Positions 5,906 through 8,182 of a stretch of 8,182 nucleotides of DNA are shown in pieces. Position numbers and translations under genes: made by a program. Source of the DNA: Chloroflexota bacterium (lineage in GTDB: Bacteria > Chloroflexota > Anaerolineae > Anaerolineales > UBA11579); assembly GCA_003250455.1 (NCBI GenBank), contig QKGK01000311.1:1-8182 (forward strand), written 5' to 3'. The notes under the pieces are model-generated. The model made no database searches and was not told where the DNA came from. It saw nothing but the letters and a program-made list of their open reading frames with translations. Positions within the stretch are counted from its first letter, which is position 1, and each line of letters starts with the position of its first letter.

Positions 5906-6862
5906 ATGGAAATTGTGATCTCAGGATCAGTTGCTTACGACTATTTAATGACTTTCCCCGGAAAGTTCAAAGAGCATATCCTCATTGATAAACTGGAAGC
6001 GATCAGCCTTTCCTTTTTGGTCAATTCTCTGGTACGGCGGCGGGGCGGGATCGCCCCCAATATTGCCTACAATCTGGCCTTGCTTGGAGGAACTCCAAAA
6101 ATCTTTGCTACAGTTGGCACTGACTTTGAAGATTACCGCGCTTGGCTGGAAGAGCGAGGCGTGGATACCACCTACGCCAAAGTGATCGATGGGGAGTTAA
6201 CCGCTTCCTTTTTTGCCACGACAGACCAGGATAACGCCCAATTGGCCAGCTTTTATTCCGGGGCGATGGCACATTCCCCTTCACTTTCCCTGTATGACCT
6301 GGAAACAAAACCCGATCTGGTGCTCATTTCTCCCACGGAACCCGAAGCGATGGACCGCTATATTGCCGAAGCCAAGGAAATGGGCATTGATTATATTTAC
6401 GACCCCAGCCAGCAGATCGTTTATTTTGATGGGGACACCTTGCGCCGAGGGTTTGAGGGCGCAAAAGCCATGTTCGTGAATGAATATGAATTTGAACTGG
6501 TGCGCAACAAAACCGGGATGAGCGAGCGGGAAGTGCTCTCCGAGATGGATTTTCTGGTGGTCACGCTTGGGGAAAAAGGTGTAGCGGTGTACCAGGGTGA
6601 GAGTGTCATCACGGTGAAGGCCGTGCCGCCCCAGCGGATCGTGGACCCCACCGGCGCAGGAGATGCCTTCCGGGGCGGGTTCCTGACAGGCTACCGGTTG
6701 GGCTGGGATTTTCAGACCTGCGCTCAGATGGGCGCGCTTTCTGCCACCTACTGCCTGGAGAGTGACGGGCCGCAGGGGCAGTCTTATACGATAGAAGAAT
6801 ACGTCCAACGTTATCGTCAGAATTATGAGGATGGCCGGTTGGACGAGCTCTTAAATAATTAG
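5906..6862 (+). CDS. adoK: Adenosine kinase, PfkB/ribokinase family (AdoK-like)
   Basis: This cytosolic kinase would convert adenosine to AMP using ATP. Its 318 residues show the ribokinase-family layout: N-terminal GSVAYDYLMTFPG (7-19), the PfkB signature region RRRGGIAPNIAYNLALLGG (44-62), and the C-terminal DPTGAGDAFRGGF (247-259) with the anion hole and catalytic Asp253. Segments such as SLSFLV, FEDYRAWLEERGV, AQLASFYSGAM and DPSQQ resemble Mycobacterium tuberculosis adenosine kinase more than fructokinases or ribokinase, and the adjacent adenosine-producing hydrolase supports that substrate. Two ATGs are adjacent (5903, 5906); the AGGGA at 5895-5899 is 6 bases from the second and only 3 from the first, so 5906 is chosen. 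Using 5903 adds one Met. It is the first gene of a two-gene operon, 33 bases before ahcY. Confidence 0.88.
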   Translation: MEIVISGSVAYDYLMTFPGKFKEHILIDKLEAISLSFLVNSLVRRRGGIAPNIAYNLALLGGTPKIFATVGTDFEDYRAWLEERGVDTTYAKVIDGELTASFFATTDQDNAQLASFYSGAMAHSPSLSLYDLETKPDLVLISPTEPEAMDRYIAEAKEMGIDYIYDPSQQIVYFDGDTLRRGFEGAKAMFVNEYEFELVRNKTGMSEREVLSEMDFLVVTLGEKGVAVYQGESVITVKAVPPQRIVDPTGAGDAFRGGFLTGYRLGWDFQTCAQMGALSATYCLESDGPQGQSYTIEEYVQRYRQNYEDGRLDELLNN

Positions 6863-6885
6863 GTAATTTAGAAAACTTTTCGATT

Positions 6886-6898
6886 GGAGCAAGTCATG
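6886..6898 (+). promoter_or_regulatory. Ribosome binding site that sets the ahcY start
   Basis: GGAG at 6886-6889 lies 6 bases before ATG 6896, an ideal distance. An in-frame TTG at 6884 would extend the protein by four residues (MEQV), but that codon overlaps the GGAG itself and has no ribosome site of its own upstream. ATG 6896 is therefore preferred. Confidence 0.8.
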
Positions 6899-8152
6899 GA
6901 ATATGATGTAAAAGATATGAACCAGGCTGAAGGCGGCCGCCGCCGGATTGAATGGGCCGAGCGGGAAATGCCCGTTCTGCGCACGATCTTGGAGCGGTTC
7001 CGCAAGGAAAAGCCTCTCAAGGGTGTGCGTGTTTCTGCATGTCTGCATGTGACCACCGAAACTGCCAACCTGATGCACGTATTGGCTGAAGGCGGCGCAG
7101 ATGTGGTCCTGACCGCCTCGAACCCCCTTTCCACCCAGGATGATGTGGCCGCTTCGCTGGTTTCCCATTACGAGATCCCGGTGTACGCGATCAAAGGCGA
7201 AAACAACGCCACCTATTACCGGCACATAGAGGCAGCACTGGACCATAAACCGCACCTGACGATGGATGACGGTGCAGACCTGGTCAGCACGCTGCACAAA
7301 TCCCGCCGTGAGCTGCTGGATGATATTATCGGCGGCACTGAAGAGACCACCACCGGCGTGATCCGCCTGAAAGCGATGGCAAAAGACGGCGCGCTGGAAT
7401 TCCCTGTCGTGGCGGTCAACGATGCAATGACCAAGCACTTCTTTGACAACCGCTACGGTACTGGTCAGTCCACCCTGGATGGGATCATCCGTGCGACCAA
7501 CGTGCTGCTGGCAGGCAAGACCTTCGTAGTGGCCGGTTACGGCTGGTGCGGACGCGGCCTGGCGCAGAAAGCCCGCGGCATGGGCGCCAATGTGATCGTC
7601 ACCGAGATAGACCCGCTGGTAGCCCTGGAAGCCACCATGGACGGGTTCCGGGTGATGCCGATGGCCAGCGCCGCACAGCAGGGTGACATCTTCTGCACCC
7701 TGACCGGTGACCTGAATGTGATCGACAAACATCACTTTGAGGTGATGAAGGATGGCGCAATCGTCTCCAATTCCGGCCACTTCAATGTAGAGATCAACAT
7801 CCCGGCGCTGGAAGATATGGCCACCGACAAACGCCAGGTTCGCCCGTTTGTGGACCAGTACCAGCTCACAGATGGCCGCAAGATCAACCTGCTGGGCGAA
7901 GGCCGCCTGATCAACCTGGCCTCTGCTGAAGGGCATCCCGCCAGCGTGATGGACATGTCCTTTGCCAACCAGGCGCTTTCTGCAGAATTCATGGTTAAGA
8001 ATGCAGAAACACTCCAGAACAAGGTGTACGGCGTACCGGAAGACATCGACCGCGAGATCGCCCGCATCAAACTGGAAGCCATGGGCGTGCAGCTTGATGT
8101 CCTCACCCCGGAGCAGGAAGATTACCTGAACTCCTGGGAAGAAGGTACATGA
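6896..8152 (+). CDS. ahcY: Adenosylhomocysteinase (S-adenosylhomocysteine hydrolase), short archaeal-type
   Basis: This NAD-dependent cytosolic enzyme reversibly splits S-adenosylhomocysteine to adenosine and homocysteine, relieving product inhibition of methyltransferases. In 418 residues it shows SACLHVTTETANL (47-59), DDGADLV with catalytic Asp125 (124-130), TEETTTG with Glu150 (148-154), and DAMTKHFFDNRYGTGQS with Lys180, Asp184 and Asn185 (176-192). The NAD-binding motif is GYGWCGRG (214-221), and NSGHFNVEI (292-300) and the LLGEGRLINL / GHP region (332-347) follow. The C-terminus stops at YLNSWEEGT and lacks the KPDHYRY-type tail that closes the cofactor site of the neighbouring subunit in human and many bacterial enzymes, matching the short form of archaea and Thermotoga. 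In a methanogen, a short-form relative prefers S-inosylhomocysteine, so substrate is not fully certain, but the adjacent adenosine kinase argues for the adenosine route. After the stop only 30 bases remain, with no terminator visible. Confidence 0.95.
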   Translation: MEYDVKDMNQAEGGRRRIEWAEREMPVLRTILERFRKEKPLKGVRVSACLHVTTETANLMHVLAEGGADVVLTASNPLSTQDDVAASLVSHYEIPVYAIKGENNATYYRHIEAALDHKPHLTMDDGADLVSTLHKSRRELLDDIIGGTEETTTGVIRLKAMAKDGALEFPVVAVNDAMTKHFFDNRYGTGQSTLDGIIRATNVLLAGKTFVVAGYGWCGRGLAQKARGMGANVIVTEIDPLVALEATMDGFRVMPMASAAQQGDIFCTLTGDLNVIDKHHFEVMKDGAIVSNSGHFNVEINIPALEDMATDKRQVRPFVDQYQLTDGRKINLLGEGRLINLASAEGHPASVMDMSFANQALSAEFMVKNAETLQNKVYGVPEDIDREIARIKLEAMGVQLDVLTPEQEDYLNSWEEGT

Positions 8153-8182
8153 TCTCTCTGTTATAGATGAAATAAAAATCTC

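Noticed and set aside
6281..6808. Open frame of 175 codons on the - strand
   Set aside because: It is entirely antisense to the adenosine kinase gene, whose PfkB motifs are clear; no independent signal.
6851..7936. Long open frame on the - strand (361 codons)
   Set aside because: It lies antisense to the start and most of ahcY, whose active-site motifs are intact. The translated product is rich in His, Gln and Cys, with no recognisable motif, as expected for a shadow frame.
8153..8182. Start of a further gene after ahcY
   Set aside because: Only 30 bases remain, AT-rich, without a ribosome site plus start codon or a stem-loop; nothing can be supported.

Overview
The window is a stretch of bacterial chromosome carrying seven complete genes, all on the + strand. 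They form three probable transcription units separated by recognisable terminators. No mobile element, RNA gene or CRISPR array is visible. Moderate GC content, clear Shine-Dalgarno sites, a short archaeal/Thermotoga-type S-adenosylhomocysteine hydrolase, and an adenosine kinase of the Mycobacterium AdoK type suggest an anaerobic member of the Chloroflexota (Anaerolineae-like). That placement is an inference from protein flavour, not from a marker gene.

Region 1 (1-4483) holds the membrane and ATPase part of a Dpp/Opp-type ABC importer: two permeases (dppB, dppC) and two ATPases (dppD, dppF) with gaps of 2-11 bases. A strong perfect hairpin precedes dppB and an intrinsic terminator follows dppF. 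The solute-binding protein gene is not in the window; it may lie just upstream of position 1, with the first hairpin separating it from dppB. The substrate could be peptides or oligosaccharides, since this family transports both. The most unusual feature here is in dppC: about 120 extra residues sit in the first extracytoplasmic loop. They read like one lobe (domain II) of a type-2 periplasmic solute-binding protein, as if a receptor half-domain were built into the permease.

Region 2 (4484-5828) is one gene with its own candidate promoter and terminator. It encodes a single-chain redox enzyme: a mycoredoxin/glutaredoxin-like domain with a CPDC site, fused to a flavoprotein thioredoxin-reductase module with a CATC site. 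The nucleotide-binding region looks like NADH-using AhpF rather than NADPH-using TrxB.

Region 3 (5813-8182) is a two-gene S-adenosylmethionine-cycle operon: adenosine kinase, then adenosylhomocysteinase. The hydrolase splits S-adenosylhomocysteine into adenosine and homocysteine, and the kinase removes adenosine, which pulls the reversible reaction forward. Its candidate promoter has a consensus -35 inside the 3' arm of the preceding terminator, and the predicted short leader RNA is largely one hairpin.
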